Below, in pieces: positions 26,056-38,400 of a DNA stretch of 64,000 nt. The DNA is taken from positions 1-64,000 of the forward strand of contig NZ_LASA01000118.1 of NCBI RefSeq assembly GCF_001562015.1, given 5' to 3'. The notes under the pieces are model-generated. The model did not search any database. It saw only the letters and a list, made by a program, of their open reading frames with translations, and was not told where the DNA came from. The stretch comes from Endozoicomonas arenosclerae (GTDB taxonomy: Bacteria; Pseudomonadota; Gammaproteobacteria; Pseudomonadales; Endozoicomonadaceae). Position 1 is the stretch's first letter; each line of letters opens with the position of its first letter. The position numbers were made by a program, and so were the translations under genes.

Positions 26056-28386
26056 TCAGGCGGTTAACCAACGGCTCAAGGTGCCTTCGAGCTGCTCCTT
26101 GTTGAAGGGTTTCGCCAGATGGTCATTCATCCCGGCTTCCAGACACTGCTTTCTGTGCTCATTCAGGGCATTGGCGGTCAGGGCAATGATCGGGGTTTCC
26201 CGGGTATCAATCTGATCGCGGAGCCTGCGGGTGGTGGTGAATCCGTCCATCACCGGCATATTGCAGTCCATTAAAATCAGGTCGTAGGTGTTGTGCTGGC
26301 AGGCCTCAAGGCAGCTCTCACCATTGTGGGCCAGTTCAACCTTATAGCCCAGTTGTTCCAGCATTCCTTCGGCCACCATTCTGTTAATGGGGTTGTCTTC
26401 AACCACCAGTACCGAGTAATGACTGCCTTTTCGTTTACTGGTGTTCAGGGCTTCTGGCAGAGCTTGTGAAACCTGATGGCTGATCGTCTGGGTTTTTTCC
26501 AGTACCTGAATCAGTAATGTTCGTGTCAGGGGCAAGGGTAACCAAACCAGAGTGTCTGGACTGTTCTCCAGAGGCGTATGGGCGGCATAAATGACTTTCA
26601 GGGAAGGGTTTTCTTCACTGGCGCTTCTGGCAGTCTCTTCATGCTCGGTGATCAGAATGTCAGCCCATTCGCCCGACAAATTGCCTGGGTCCATATGACT
26701 GGTCTGACGGTGGCTAATATCCCAATGGGTCAGTAGATGTGAACAACAGCTTTGAAGTGCTTCCGAACAGTCCAGTACCAGTTGGTTACCTTTGATATCA
26801 AAGGGCTCGGGTGCTTTTTCTGTTCCGGTTTCATAGCGGAAAGGGAGTTTCACCGAGAAAGTACTGCCTTCGCCGGGTTCTGAAATCACGGACAACTGTC
26901 CACCCATATTGCTGACAATGGACTGGGTCAGAGGCAGCCCCATGCCTGAGCCACCAAAACGTCGACTGGTATCGCTGCTGGCCTGGGCGAAGGGTTTGAA
27001 AATTTCATCCAGGGCTGACTCAGGGATACCAATGCCGGTGTCACTGATGTTTAGCATAATTTCCAGCGAGCAGTCTGATGTTTTCTGACAGTCGAGCCAG
27101 ATACGGATTTCACCTTCATCGGTAAATTTGGCCGCATTTCCCACAAGATTGGTAATAACCTGATGGAATCGGGTGGGGTCGCCCACCACTTCTTCTGGCA
27201 ATGTCGGGTCGATATCGCAGAATACGGGAACACCTTTGGCAAAGGTGGACTGTCCTGTCAGAACCACAACGTCTTCCAGAGAGCTCCTCAAATCAAAAGG
27301 AATCTCTTCAAGGATCATCTTGCCGGACTCCAGGCGGGACAGGTCAAGAATGTCATTCAAGAGTCGAATCAGATGAGACCCTGAATCCCGGGCGATGGTA
27401 AGACGCTGGCGTTGTACTTCTGTCAATTCTTCATCCAGCGCAATACTCAGCATACCCAGTAGGGCGTTCAGGGGTGTTCTGATTTCATGGCTCAGACTGG
27501 ATAACTGTTTGGCTCTCTGACTGGCCGTTTCCATAGCCTGACTGCGAGCTTTTTCCAGTTGCCGGTTGGTTTTCTCAAGGGTTTCGTTATTTTTGCGAAT
27601 TTCTCTGGTTCGTCGGGCAATAATGGTTTCCAGCTCTGCCAGGTGTTCCCGCAACTGTTCTTCTGCCAGACGCCGATGATGCAGGTGGTGGTGAATATTA
27701 TTGAGATAGTGATTAATGGTGCGCGTCAGCAAACCAATCTCGTCATTTTCATGCCCCTTGGGCTCAGGGAGCTGGATCTTGTTACTGTCTTCAGGGTGTT
27801 CAACCATTCTGTCGGTAAGGGTCAGCAGTGGTTTGGTCAGCATGAGATAGAGCATGATGAACAGCACAAGAGAAAGTAAGAAGGTCCTGACCAGGCCGGT
27901 GACCATGGTGACAATGGAACGATCGAAAAACTGGATACTGATGGGGCGGGTATCGGCGACGATTTTCAGCCAGCCGAGTTTTTCATCTTCGTCAAAAGGA
28001 ACCTTTAACTCTCTGATGTAGGTTCGGCTGGCACCGAACAACATATCGGTAAAGGGTCGTGCTTTATCCTGTTGTGGCTCTTTACTGACTGCAGCCAGTG
28101 CTGCACCCGATGGGTCAACAATTTCTGCCCTGACAATGGTGGGCGATTCGATGAGTCCCAATACCAGTTCGTTAGCCAGTTCTTTATCAATGTTGTAGGC
28201 AATACGGGCAGCAGGTGTCCTGGTGATGGCAATATAGGTTTCTATGGTGGCATCAATTTGCTGGTCCTGAGACTGGTAGTCGGTAATGACCTGGAACAGA
28301 CTCAGGAAGAGTCCCAGGATAAAGGCAATGACAACCGTGTTGCGTGCCTGTTTGAATGACAGTCGATCCCTGAAACGGATTGGCAT
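26056..28386 (-). CDS. Hybrid sensor histidine kinase/response regulator
   Basis: A 776-residue membrane kinase. A helix at about residues 15-33 and another at 165-185 flank a periplasmic domain. A HAMP segment and a coiled coil follow, then HisKA with the phospho-histidine in SLSHEIRTPLNALLGM, HATPase_c with NLVGNAAKFT, DTGIGIP and GGSGMGLPL boxes, and a C-terminal receiver with VVEDNPINR, the phospho-aspartate in LILMDCNMPVMDGF and the lysine in DHLAKPFN. The architecture is BarA-like but there is no HPt domain, so phosphotransfer must go through a separate protein. The signal is unknown. It ends 1 bp from msrB (convergent). Confidence 0.92.
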   Translation of the reverse strand: MPIRFRDRLSFKQARNTVVIAFILGLFLSLFQVITDYQSQDQQIDATIETYIAITRTPAARIAYNIDKELANELVLGLIESPTIVRAEIVDPSGAALAAVSKEPQQDKARPFTDMLFGASRTYIRELKVPFDEDEKLGWLKIVADTRPISIQFFDRSIVTMVTGLVRTFLLSLVLFIMLYLMLTKPLLTLTDRMVEHPEDSNKIQLPEPKGHENDEIGLLTRTINHYLNNIHHHLHHRRLAEEQLREHLAELETIIARRTREIRKNNETLEKTNRQLEKARSQAMETASQRAKQLSSLSHEIRTPLNALLGMLSIALDEELTEVQRQRLTIARDSGSHLIRLLNDILDLSRLESGKMILEEIPFDLRSSLEDVVVLTGQSTFAKGVPVFCDIDPTLPEEVVGDPTRFHQVITNLVGNAAKFTDEGEIRIWLDCQKTSDCSLEIMLNISDTGIGIPESALDEIFKPFAQASSDTSRRFGGSGMGLPLTQSIVSNMGGQLSVISEPGEGSTFSVKLPFRYETGTEKAPEPFDIKGNQLVLDCSEALQSCCSHLLTHWDISHRQTSHMDPGNLSGEWADILITEHEETARSASEENPSLKVIYAAHTPLENSPDTLVWLPLPLTRTLLIQVLEKTQTISHQVSQALPEALNTSKRKGSHYSVLVVEDNPINRMVAEGMLEQLGYKVELAHNGESCLEACQHNTYDLILMDCNMPVMDGFTTTRRLRDQIDTRETPIIALTANALNEHRKQCLEAGMNDHLAKPFNKEQLEGTLSRWLTA

Positions 28387-28625
28387 GAGAACCGCTTTAT
28401 CTTAATTATTACTCTGCAGCCCTTTTTTACCTGCATTTTCAGGCTAACGCAACAAAGAGTTCTGGATATCCAGTGAAGAATCGAACTTCCTGCTATCTAT
28501 TTTCATGGGACACTTTTTTCTGTCGCATGGGTCCTTGAAGCCGTTCAAAAGATGCCCAGGGCATGCGACAGAATTTAGCTATTGACGCAGTCGTTTATTT
28601 TGTTTGGAAGAGAGGGCTGGCTCTA

Positions 28626-28889
28626 CTACTGCTCTGCTTCTTCTGGATCATAGCCTTCAAGTTCACCCTGGTCTTCCATTTCATCCAGATCCGGTTCATC
28701 GGGAACAGGCTCTACAGAACCGGAGTCATCATCTTCACTGATGAACTGCTCGGCAATGGGTTGATCTTCATCTTCCTCTGTTTCATTCCAATCCGCATAG
28801 CTCAGGTTGGTAAAACTCAAAGCCATTAAGATGGCCAGGAGCGAAGCCGCTGAAGTTGCGAAAGAGTGAGGTCTACTGGTTGATGTCAT
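28626..28889 (-). CDS. Small exported, strongly acidic protein
   Basis: An 87-residue protein from ATG 28889. A signal peptide (FATSAASLLAILMALSFTNLSYA) is followed by about 55 residues, nearly half of them Asp or Glu, with ADWNETEEDEDQP at the mature start. No family is recognised. It lies downstream of the giant repeat protein gene, whose tail has similar acid-plus-Trp motifs. The frame continues upstream through a dispersed repeat (copy B), which I take as non-coding. The ribosome binding site is weak, so the start is uncertain. Confidence 0.55.
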   Translation of the reverse strand: MTSTSRPHSFATSAASLLAILMALSFTNLSYADWNETEEDEDQPIAEQFISEDDDSGSVEPVPDEPDLDEMEDQGELEGYDPEEAEQ

Positions 28890-28892
28890 TCT

Positions 28893-29023
28893 TGGAATTT
28901 GTCTCGAAATAACTTCCCGATTTTCACACAGATTCTGTTCACCCTGAACTTGGCTGTGGGGGAGGGTATTGGGCTTCGACAGGCTCAGTGCCTTTTTATT
29001 TAAGTGGGCCTTTGAACTGTTCA
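28893..29023 (+). repeat. Dispersed palindromic repeat, copy B
   Basis: The order of blocks matches copy C on the other strand: ATTTGTCTCGAAATAACTTC, a CACACAGATT-like block, GTTCACCCTGAA, GGTATTGGGCTTCGACAGGC and a GTTCA-like end. It lies directly upstream of the small acidic protein gene. Confidence 0.7.
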
Positions 29024-29406
29024 TTTGAGTTGTTTTTTCAGGGAAGGAATACATGCATTAATACCTTCTCATAAGGGGGTTGTAGTAAGTCTGTGTTTCA
29101 GCAACTCATGGTGAGTATATTATTTACCGTTACACAGGCGTTTTACAGGTTGTGGTGTTTTCCATGAAATCAACACTCTATTTGCACAGAGCGACTTTCT
29201 ATGAATTTGGCTTTATCTGAGGTCAATTTTTTAAACAATCGGGTGCTTGATTTATTCACCACTGTCTTGATCAGCTGATAAAGCTAACAACCTGACTTCA
29301 GATTCCTGATCATAGGCTCCAAACATAAAGAAGCCAGTATGTATCCCTGCATACTGGCTTCGAGTTAGATGACTTCTATAGATGTGTCATCCTCTGATAT
29401 CAGGAA
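29024..29406. other. Intergenic region downstream of the giant repeat gene
   Basis: About 380 bp, with the giant-gene terminator hairpin at 29330-29361 and otherwise AT-rich sequence. No gene is seen. Confidence 0.5.
29330..29361 (-). terminator. Hairpin terminator of the giant repeat protein gene
   Basis: GAAGCCAGTATG and CATACTGGCTTC, a perfect 12-bp stem with an 8-nt loop, 45 bp after the stop codon. On the minus strand a T-rich stretch (CTTTATGTTT) follows. Confidence 0.7.
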
Positions 29407-32400
29407 TCAGAGTTCGTCGTGGATATCCTCATCGTCACCCCAATCCTCATCAAGATCGAACTCATCAAGATCGGCCTGATCAGGTTTCTTGACTGCAGGT
29501 GTTTCCTTAGGTACCACAGTCGTTGTTGTGGATGTTGTTGTGGTTGAAGTAGTAGTCGCCGGTGTTATCGTAGCTGCCGTAGTGGTAGTCGAAGTTGTTA
29601 CCGGTGCTGGTTTAGTGGTCTCCCATTCTTCGTCTTCCTCGAATGTATCCAACTTAGCAGGTGGAGTGGTTTCTGGTTCTGTTACCACTGCAGACTCTGA
29701 AACAACCGTTGCACTCGGAGTCACCACAGGTGTCTCACTGGTTACTGGTGTGACACTGCTGGTAGTTGTCTGTGTAGTGGTTGGTTTGATGACAGACTCA
29801 GTGGTGGTTGTTGTCTGAACAACACTTGAAGTGGGTTCAGATACTACTTCACTGGTTACCAGTGCTTCAGTGCTAGTGGTGCTCGGTGTTGTAATCGTTG
29901 CCTCGGTAGTTGTAGTAGCTTCTGTTTCCCACTGCTCATCTTCATCCAGATCAGCAGGCGCAACTGTTGGTGTTTCAACCGGTGTTGGGGCAGACGTTGT
30001 CTGTGTAACACTGGAAGTAACAGATGGAGCTTCACTGGAAGCAGAAGTCGCACTTGTAGCCGAAGTAGACGAAGTAGACGAAGTAGCCGTTGGTTTCACA
30101 GTGGACTCACTGGTGCTTTCCCAGTCTTCATCGTCATCGAGCTCATTACCTACGGGTGGAGGTGTAAAGGTTGGTTTAGGAGTCCTTGTCTCATCATGAA
30201 CAGGCACTTCCTTATCATCGCCCTGCTGCCAGTCGTAGAAGGCACCCAGGGTGTACGAATAAGGAATACTTTCTGCATGAGAGAATGACCACTTGGGCAC
30301 ATTTTCCTTGAAGTATTTCTCCCAACCGTCCTCAAACATCTTCATGGTGCGGTCACGACGTTCACGGAACTGCAGATAGGATTCATTGCGCGTCCAACCA
30401 TGCATCATGTTGCTGTCTTTAACACGCTTGGCGTAAGCTGCGTCCGATTCACCGTAGCGTTGAGGTGTAGCTACAGCATTACGTTTCACATACTCATCGT
30501 CTGCTTCACCTACACCTCTCCAGCGGTTGATTGAGTCTAAACCACGACCCAGAGGGCCACCCAACCATTGAGTGAGCACCTTGTTGTCGTTCATGAAGAA
30601 GTCATAAGTGATGCCTGCAGCCAAAGCTGCGCCGAATGTCTGGGCGTAGGTGAATCCAGATACCAGACCATAAGCGTATGCTCCGGCCGTGGTTACAGGG
30701 CCCAGAACTACACCTGCAGTAGTGGAAGCCAGAGTTTTCACTTTCTGCGGTGTCATTCTATGCAGCAATGGCACCTGAACTCCCTGTCTTGAGCTCATGG
30801 ATTTCAGCATCTGGGGCACCAAGCGGGAAATGCTGCGATACATCTGGGGGTTGGCGTGGTACTGTCTGGCAAACAGCATAGTGCCGGTTCTCAGCAGAAT
30901 CACGGAAGAAGCTGCCTTACCAAATGGCATGACCAGTCCGCCCACTTCAGAGACTTGTTCGATACCGCTGTGGTACGCATATTGACCGCTTCGATCCAGA
31001 TCAATGCCGTAACGCTCCATCCAGTTCTGGAAAGGTGTTGGCATCCGGTGCAGATAATCACCCCTGTTGGTCAGGTCCAGAAGGTACAGGAACGACATGT
31101 TTGAGAAGGACAGTTTGGCTGCCTGCCAGGCTGTGTTGGTAGCCAGCAGAGGCTTGTAGCTGGTGAAATACCAGGAGACAGCCTGTACCAGGAAGGCCGA
31201 AGGCTTGACCCAGTAATCAAACACCTGATGTTCAACCGCTGCAGCGTGAGCCTGCATCAGAGTTCCATTAATGATCTTGAGCAAGTCTGATTCAGACATG
31301 CCAACAGTATTGGCATAAGGTGTCAAGGTGTCCTGAATGTTGGCCAGGAATGCAGCCGTTTTGCGGCCATTCTCAAAGGCAATATCGTCAAGAACATAGT
31401 TGGCAATCACGGAAGCGGCGTATTCCTTCATGCCAGCAACAGACTCTTTCATGCCCGCTGGGCCGGTAGTGGTTACAGCCACAGGGTTGAAGGCACGTTG
31501 CATGAATTCTTCAACACCGTCCTCGGACAGTATTTTGACAACGGATTTGAAATCAGCCACCTTGACGCCGTGTTTGTAGCCAAGGAAATGTTCAAGCTCA
31601 TGATACTGTTCTTCAAATGCTAGAGTTCGGGCTCTTAGCTCGGCTATTTGCTCTGGAGAGGGATCAGGAACCTGCAGCTGAGCAACATCCCTGGCAGCCA
31701 TCATATAGTTTTCTAGTTCAGCCTTGCTGATCAGGCCGTCACGCAGCAGGACAATGATCTTGTTACCGCTGGCAGAATGGGTAGCAAAGTATTCTGAGAA
31801 TCCCTTCAGATCCCTGGGATCATACTCGACAAAGTGTATGGCAGATGCACCCATGCCGTGTATTTCGTCATCGTATTGTTGAGCACCGGTTTTCATCTCG
31901 GCTCTGGCTTTGTCTGCCAGTTGCTGGGCTTCTTCAAGTACGCTAATAGGTTGAACTTCTCCTTCCTCGACAGGAGGAGGAGCCGGGAATGCAGTCTTCA
32001 GATTCTTGAAGACTTCAACAATACGTCTGGCCTGATCAAATGACAGGTCGTCCCCAACCAGGGCCTGCAGACGAATGGGGGCAAATTCATCGTCAAAGTC
32101 GAAAGTCAGAAGGTTGGGTTTTTCCTTACCGCTGCTTTCAGCTGATTCCGCCAGACCAATGGCTGCTTCCAGAGCCTGTTTCTTGAGCGAGTGATCATGC
32201 ATATAGGTATGCATATCTGCCTGTACTTTTCCCTGTTTTGGCGTGTACTGGAACGGACTACCGTCGTGTTCAACGGCTTCTTTTGCTTCTGCCAGACGGA
32301 CAGTTCTTGTCTGGAAATCCTCTTGCCTGGCTTCAATTTCGCCTTCCAGACGAGCCTGTTCCTGAGTCAGTCGATGGATCTCACCGCCGTTACCATCACC

Positions 32401-35400
32401 ACCACCTAGTTGTGCCTGTTTGTTTCTCAGGGCATCAACCCGGGCTTCATGTTCATCAGCAGGGGTGGGCTTAAGGCCCATAGCTTCTTCAGTGGTTTTA
32501 AGAAGCGCTTCATGATCTGAAAGTGTTTTTCTGAGCGGTGGCAACGCATCATTGGCATGTTTGAGCCTTAACTCAAGCTGATCTTTTTGCTGTTGAAGCC
32601 TTGTTTTTGCGGGCTGATCGTCACCTACAAAGTTGGTTATTTCCTGTTTCTTAGCATCCAGATCCCGTTGGGCGTCTGCTTGTGCCCGCTCTGCATTGGT
32701 CACATCCAAGTGCTTCTGGTCGTGATCATTCAGGAAGTCAGTGACCTGAGTGTACTTTCTTCTGGTTTCAGGCAGTTTACCTGCCACTTCTTCTACTTCT
32801 TCGACTCCATGATTAGCAGCATGGGCTGTAATGGCATCCAGAAATTGCGGTTCTTCCAGATTTGCATCGTCAACACCCTCAATACCATCAACATGGATGT
32901 GCAGGTCAGTTGTTGCCGTTCTCAATTTCTGAACGGCATCGGCCCGCCTTCCAGCACCATCTCCTTGCAGGTGCTGCCTGATGGCTTCGACTCGTTCTGC
33001 AGTGGTTTGTTCATCTTCTGGAACCAGGCCCAGTTCGGTCTGAATCTGCTTCATTCTCTGGTTTAGAGTAGTGGCTTCATCGTCAGTAATGGGGTGGACG
33101 CCAGCACGACCAACAATGTCCACTTGCTTACGGCGAACAGCATCCAGTTCTTTTTGGGCTTCTGCCAGCAATTGCCTGGACCAGGCTACCTCACGATCAA
33201 GCACGTATCGTGGTTTGGGTCCAAGGCGAGCCATTTGTTTATCGAGCTCGGCATCAATATCTGCGATGCGTTCTTGAACAGTATACTGACCGGCACGGTC
33301 TACCTGGCCATCGAGTTGCTGGAGCTTTTCCCGAAGAACACGGTTCTGAGCATCAATTTCTGCGGCTTCATCAAAGTCTTCAATGCCTAGCTGCTGGGCT
33401 ATCTCAATGTTCCTGTTTCTTCTTACACCTTCATCTGCATAGCCTTGGCCTACTTCGTCATCTAACGCCTGAATTTTGGCTTTAAGTGCTCCCTTTCTGT
33501 CATCCAGATCAGGGTCGTCGTCATCGAATTCAACGTCCAGTTGTCCTGCTAAGTCATCACTAAAAGCCTTGCCTCTTTTTTCCGCGTTTTCGTCAATGTC
33601 GATGTCCAGCTTGTCTTCAGCAGCTTCAAGCAGTTCGGTTTGTCTTTCTCTGGCTCTCTCATCCACATCTTCAACTTCGTTGGTCAGTCGATCACGAAGT
33701 CTTTGTAGTTTTTCATCCTTAGTGCCCTCAGGAGCTTCAGCCTCTGCATCATCATCTCTAAGCGCGATTTCTATCTCATCAAGAACACCTTCTTCCAAGT
33801 CATCGGCAGCAAGTTTTTCACGAACCTTGGCCAGCCTGGCAGCCCTATCATCGTCTTCATCGACTTCGAGGTTGAGTTTTTCTTCCAGAATTTCGAGAAC
33901 TTCAATGGCCTCTTCTTCAGAACGCTCTCTGGCTTGAGTGATGTATTTCTTCATATCCTCGGAAATGGCCCGACGACGCAGATACTCATCATCCTCTTCA
34001 TCAAGGTCATCCATCTCCAGAGCTTCTTCCACTTCACCCAGCTTCTCTTCCACTTCCGGCTTGGCTTGGGGGTGGCCTGGTGTTCGCATGTCTTCCAGAG
34101 CTTCTTCCAGCTCTGCGACCCTGTCGACTTTGCCCTGCATCGCTTCTTCAAGGACACCATTTCGATCGTCGACTGTGCCGTCTTCATCCAGCTCAATGTT
34201 CAGTACAGCGGCTAAAGCATCCTGTTTGGCTTTGATGTCAGCTTCGTTCCCGCCGCCAGCAGCGTTTAACTGCTGAATTCTCTGCAGAAGCACTTGCTGT
34301 TGTTCATCAATATCAGCATCACCATCAAAACCCTGGATGTTTAACTGATCGGCTATAGCACGATATCGGGCTTTGATGTCAGCGATCTTCTGCTCATCTG
34401 CTTGAGCAGCTTGTTGCTGTAAACGATTCTGAATAGCCTGGGTTCGATCATCTACTGAGTCGCCGTCGTCAGGGTGAAGGCCTAACTCACCTTCAAGAAT
34501 GGCCAGTTTTTCCTTAATGGCAGCTGCTGTTCGTTGCGCTTCCTCACCGGCTTGAGCCACTTGTTGTTGCAGGCGATTACGTAGAGCCTCAGTTCGATCG
34601 TCAACAGAGTCCCCGGCATCTGGGTGAAGGCCTAACTCGCCTTCGAGAATGGCCAGTTTTTCCTTAATAGCAGCCTGGGTTGTCTGGTCTGCGTCAGCTG
34701 CTTGCTGCTGGAGTCTGTTCTGAATGGCCTGAGTTCGATCATCGACAGAGTCGCCAGCATCGGGATGAAGTCCGAGTTCACCTTCAAGAATGGCCAGTTT
34801 TTCTTTAAGGGCCGCTTCTGTACGGGCAGCTTCCTGACCGGCATGAGCCGCTTGTTGTTGGAGACGGTTTTGAAGGGCCTGGGTGCGATCGTCTACAGAA
34901 TCTCCATCATCAGGTTGGAGACCGAGTTCACCTTCGAGAACGGCCAGCTTGGCTTTCACTGCCGCTTCAGACTGCTCACGTACATCGGCTGCTTGTTGTT
35001 GTAAACGATTTTGAAGTGCTTGTGTGCGATCATCTACAGAATCGCCAGCATCAGGGTGAAGGCCTAGCTCACCTTCGAGGAGGGCCAGTTTCTCCTTGAC
35101 CGCAGCCTGAACTCGCTCATCAGTTTCAGCTGCTTGTTGTTGCAACCGGTTCTGGATAGCCTGAGTACGATCGTCTACAGAGTCCCCTGCATCAGGGTGC
35201 AGTCCCAGCTCACCTTCGAGAATAGCCAGTTTGGCTTTAACAGCTACTTCAGACTGTTCACGTACTTCGTCTGCCTGACGTTGAAGCCGGGTTTGAAGGG
35301 CATCAGTTCGTTCGTCTACAGTGTCGCCAGCATCAGGGTGAAGACCTAATTCGCCTTCGAGAACCGCCAGTTTCTCCTTAATGGCAGCTTGAGTTTGCTC

Positions 35401-38400
35401 ATCCGCATCTGCAGCATGTTGTTGGAGTCGGTTCTGAATGGCCTGGGTTCGATCATCGACGGAATCTCCATCATCAGGGTGAAGCCCCAGCTCACCTTCA
35501 ATAATGGCCAACTTTTCCTTGATGGCTGCTGCAGTACGTTGTGCTTCCAGACCTGCGTGTTCAACCTGTTGTTGCAGGCGGTTTTGCAAAGCCTGGGTAC
35601 GATCGTCGACCGTGTCACCGGCATCAGGGTGAAGATCTAACTCGCCTTCGAGATTAGCCAGTTTCTCTTTGATGGCTGCCTGAGTGGTTTCATCGGCTTC
35701 AGCAGCTTGCTGTTGCAGGCGGTTCTGGATGGCCTGTGTTCGAGCATCAACGGAATCATCAGGTGCAGGGTGAAGACCCAGTTCACCTTCGAGCACTGCC
35801 AGTTTTTCCTTGATAGCGGCTTCTGTACGAGCTGCTTCCTGTGCAGCATGTGCAGTTTGCTGTTGCAGTCGGTTTTGCAAAGCCTGGGTACGATCGTCAA
35901 CAGAGTCACCATCATCAGGTTGCAGGCCCAGCTCACCTTCAAGAACGGCTAGCTTGGCTTTGACTGCAGCTTCAGATTGCTCACGCACTTCAGCTGCTTG
36001 CTGTTGCAATCGATTTTGCAGCGCCTGAGTGCGATCATCTACAGTGTCACCGGCATCAGGGTGAAGACCTAATTCGCCTTCGAGAACAGCTAGTTTTTCT
36101 TTGATTGCTGTCTGAGTTTGTTCGTCAGCTTCAGCCGCCTGTTGTTGGAGCCGGTTTCGAATGGCCTCAGTACGATCGTCTACAGAATCGCCAGCATCCG
36201 GATGGAGACCTAACTCGCCTTCGATGACGGTCAACTTGGCTTTTACTGCAGCTTCAGTCTCTTCACGTGCTCCGGTGGTGAGTCGTTGTAATCGGTTTTG
36301 AAGAGCTTCTGTCCGATCATCTACTGAATCGCCGGCATCAGGGTTAAGACCTAACCGTGCTTCGAAAAGGGCCAGCTTTTCCTTAACGGCTGCTTGTGTT
36401 TGCTCAGCTGCATCAGCCGCCTGTTGCTGAAGTCGGTTCTGAATGGCTTGAGTTCGGTCATCAACGGAGTCGCCAGCATCAGGATGAAGGCCCAACTCAC
36501 CTTCAAGAATGGCGAGTTTCGCCTTAATGGCTGCTGCTGTACGTTCAGCTTCTTGGCCTGCGTTGGCCACTTGTTGCTGCAGTCGATTACGTAAAGCTTC
36601 TGTCCGATCGTCTACGGAGTCGCCAGCGTCGGGATGAAGACCCAGCTCACCTTCAAGAATGGCCAGCTTCGCCTTGATAGCTGCCTGAGTGGCTTCATCA
36701 GCGTCAGCAGCTTGTTGTTGCAGACGGTTCTGGATGGCCTGGGTACGAGCATCAACAGAATCATCAGGGCCGGGGTGTAGCCCAAGCTCACCTTCGAGAA
36801 TGGCCAGCTTTGCTTTGATGGCAGCTTCAGTGCGTGCAGCTTCCTGACCAGCTTCTTCGGCTTGTTGTTGAAGGCGGTTCTGGATAGCTTGGGTACGATC
36901 ATCTACTGAGTCGCCATCATCCGGTTGTAGGCCCAACTCTGCTTCGATCAAAGCAAGTTTTTGTTTTACTGTGTCGTCTTGTGCTCGAACAGCATCGGCT
37001 ACTTGTTGGTTGAGTTCTCTAACTCTTTCCTGAATGAGTCTATTTTGTTCATCCAGTTCTTTTGTGTCGTCCCAATCCTGAATATTCAGCTGTTGAGCAA
37101 ACTCACGGTTGCGAGCTACGGCAGCTTCCTTTCTGGCTTCGTCAACCTGGGCTTGAAGTTCTGGGATACGATCGGCTTCCTGCTGAAGCTCCTGTACCCG
37201 GTCTCTCTGTTGTTCCAGTTCTCGACGAACCTGTTCAAGCTGATCCTCAACTTGCTGCTTGAGTTGTTGGGCTCTCAGCTTCTCTTCATCACTGGCATTG
37301 GCTCTCTCAGTTGCGGTCTGCAGTTGATTTCTAAGTCGGGCCAGTTCGCCTTCTTTTGCCTGTAGCTGCTCCAGCTTGTTCTCCATTTCAAGCAGTTGCT
37401 TGGTCATGTCACCAATGACTTTGATGGCAAATTCTTTGTCATCACCATAAGCTGCTGCAGCCACACCCGTAACAACCGGCATAAATTGCTGAATAAATTG
37501 CTGGTTAGCTAAGAGCCCTTGGAGTGATGGTTTGAAACTGAAGAATTTTGCGAGCTGAACTTTCATCCAGGTTGGAGTAATAGCCCACGAAGATACTTTG
37601 ATGTGCGCTCTTGTGAACTCAAACTCATCATCTCCGTCAGGAGTGGCGCTGCTCAGAGCTTGCTGAAGGTATTCGTAGTAGGCAAGAGTTTGTAACTTCT
37701 CTTCATCAAGAACTGCATCGTGCTGAGCAACAAGTGCAGCTGCAAACTCTTCCAGCAGTTCCATTTGCCTGCTTCGAATAATGTACTGGTAGCTTTTGAC
37801 CTTGTCTTTCTTGACTTGTGTAGTTACGGCAGGGGCAGGCTGATCACCCTCAACTGCTTCCTTGAGGTTGTAGAGGCCTTCTACAAAAGCGGCATCGGCC
37901 GGGTTCAGCTTCTGACCATGGAAAACAATGATCTCACCTGGTGCCTGAGTGACTTCCAGTTTCGGATAGCCTTCTGGTACAGGATAAGCCTGTGCGTCAT
38001 CCTCAACGTGCACCACATACCCAACTGGTTTCTGGTATGCCAGCAATTCAGTAAGAGCTTCCTGTTGTAAATCCTCTCCCAGGACATGAACCTGAGTATA
38101 GGCGGAGGTTGCCGCTGCTAGGAGAGCTTCATCATTGACAAAGAGTGATTGCCCCAAGCGCTGAAGCTCAGGAGGTTGGTCGCCGGAAGAGATAAGACGC
38201 ATGAAGGTGCGACCATTAACTTCAACTTCTTCTACTTCAATGGTTACGAGGGCAACATAATTGTCACCCGCACCAAGGTTTCCTGCTCTTCCATTTGCAC
38301 CTTTCAGAACCCCGGCCAGTTGTCCAGGGTTGGAGATTTTTGTTAAGGGCTCTAACTGGTCATTACCGACTAGCTGAGCGCGAACAGCCTCAACTGAGTC

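Noticed and set aside
28890-29054. N-terminal extension of the small acidic protein
   Set aside because: The extension is the translation of dispersed repeat copy B and would hide the signal peptide.
29489-30199. Long Val-rich open frames opposite the tail of the giant gene
   Set aside because: They are the antisense of Thr/Ser/Asp-rich codons and have no start signals or family.
34390-36975. Regular repeats as a CRISPR array
   Set aside because: The units are 141 or 150 bp, in frame, and coding throughout; there are no short repeats with unique spacers.
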